From NCBI RefSeq assembly GCF_001661345.1, contig NW_017962933.1:1-64000 (forward strand): a stretch of DNA of 64,000 nucleotides, in the 5' to 3' direction. The position numbers and the translations under genes were made by a program. Under the pieces are notes generated by a model. The model made no database searches. It saw only the letters and a list, made by a program, of their open reading frames with translations, and had not been told where the DNA came from. This document shows, in pieces, positions 63,484-64,000 of this stretch (position 1 is its first letter; every line of letters begins with the position of its first letter). The stretch is from Ascoidea rubescens DSM 1968. Taxonomy: Eukaryota > Ascomycota > Saccharomycetes > Ascoideales > Ascoideaceae.

Positions 63484-64000
63484 ATGAGAATGAAGTTGAT
63501 ACCAAACACCAGTTTCTTGTCTTACTTGACATTGTTTTTTTTCTGGTTAAATCTTATCAGTTGTGCCATATCAAAAGATGAGTTAAAGTCTCTTAGGTCT
63601 AAATCTCCATTGGGCATAATCCAGATAAATGATAATAATTTTGAAAAAATTTTACAAGGAGAAAGAAATCATTATTTTGTCTTGATGTTTACTGCCACGA
63701 ATCCTCAAATTCCCTGCGATGTCTGTAAAGAATTTTTACCAACTTTTTCACAAGTTGCAAGCTCATATAACAGTCTAAATTCTAATGACGATAAATTATT
63801 TTTTGGTATTGCTGAATTTATAAATAACAAAAAGTTGTTTGGTTATTTAAAAATGAAAAATGTTCCTCATCTTTGGGTTTTACCTCCAAACACTAACCTC
63901 AATGAAGCTAAATATTATGGAATTGAAGATGAATCTGAACTAGAGCTTCAATACGATATTAAGGTCTCAAAACATTTCAATTATCAGATCAATTCAAAAA
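63484..64000 (+). CDS. OST3: Oligosaccharyltransferase subunit OST3/OST6 (partial, runs off window)
   Basis: The first 172 codons of an OST3/OST6 oxidoreductase subunit of the ER N-glycosylation complex; the 3' end lies beyond the window. It has a signal peptide (MRMKLIPNTSFLSYLTLFFF, WLNLISCA) and then a thioredoxin-like domain: NHYFVLMFTATNPQIPCDVC with redox motif CDVC (Cys78-Cys81), KEFLPTFSQVASSY, and VPHLWVLPP with the cis-Pro loop. Four membrane helices are expected further on. The S. cerevisiae paralogs OST3 and OST6 cannot be separated here. Confidence 0.88.
   Translation, partial: MRMKLIPNTSFLSYLTLFFFWLNLISCAISKDELKSLRSKSPLGIIQINDNNFEKILQGERNHYFVLMFTATNPQIPCDVCKEFLPTFSQVASSYNSLNSNDDKLFFGIAEFINNKKLFGYLKMKNVPHLWVLPPNTNLNEAKYYGIEDESELELQYDIKVSKHFNYQINSK

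Noticed and set aside
1-64000. tRNA, rRNA, CRISPR, transposon or virus-derived elements
   Set aside because: Scanning intergenic DNA for B-box-like GGTTCGA strings, reverse transcriptase, integrase or transposase motifs and terminal repeats found nothing convincing.

Overview
This is a eukaryotic nuclear contig from a budding yeast (Saccharomycotina). The evidence is AT-rich DNA, closely packed and mostly intronless genes in both orientations, short introns with GTAAGT/GTATGT/GTACGT donors and TACTAAC-type branch sites, asparagine-rich low-complexity proteins, and yeast-specific genes (THS1, TEF1, AXL1-like, PTM1, BIG1-like, PMT4, CBK1, GPI19, RAP1, OST3). I see no rRNA, tRNA, CRISPR array, transposon or virus-derived element. 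One assembly gap (Ns) lies inside a kinase-like gene at 47120-47166.

Layout. 0-7.5 kb: THS1 and TEF1 (both minus), a 1.8-kb regulatory interval, TAF11. 7.5-20 kb: AXL1-like protease, PTM1, an unknown gene with an internal duplication, BIG1-like, PNO1, and a fungal serine O-acetyltransferase-type gene. 20.5-32.6 kb: SPT5, TIF35 (one intron), MCM10, MRPL39 (one intron), UNG1, ERG7, an unknown acidic protein. 32.9-43.7 kb: PMT4, a conserved unknown, CBK1, a POM33/TMEM33-family gene, a candidate small spliced membrane-protein gene, an acidic low-complexity protein, APT1. 43.9-50 kb: a 2-oxoglutarate/Fe(II) oxygenase-like gene, a pseudokinase-like gene, PPM1, GPI19. 50-64 kb: a very large TIF3/eIF4B-like gene with three introns, an NDUFAF7/MidA-like methyltransferase, TRM9, a GPI17/PIG-S-like gene with a short C-terminus, RAP1, an LRS4-like coiled-coil protein, and the 5' part of OST3.

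Themes. Translation genes are frequent (THS1, TEF1, TIF35, TIF3, MRPL39, TRM9, PNO1), and three of them carry introns placed within a few nucleotides of the start codon. Secretory-pathway genes are also frequent (PMT4, OST3, GPI19, GPI17, BIG1-like, PTM1). They are ordinary housekeeping genes and do not form an operon-like system.

The most interesting signal is about the genetic code. CTG codons are nearly absent from the conserved genes, and the three I could place in well-known motifs all fall where relatives have alanine: the SPT5 C-terminal TPxW repeat and two sites in the PIG-P membrane segment of GPI19. This suggests, but does not prove, a CUG-Ala yeast (Pachysolen/Nakazawaea/Peterozyma-like). 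Until it is tested, leucines encoded by CTG in these translations should be treated as uncertain. Functional names come from motif recognition by eye, with no database search. Many start codons were moved downstream of the longest open frame to the first ATG.
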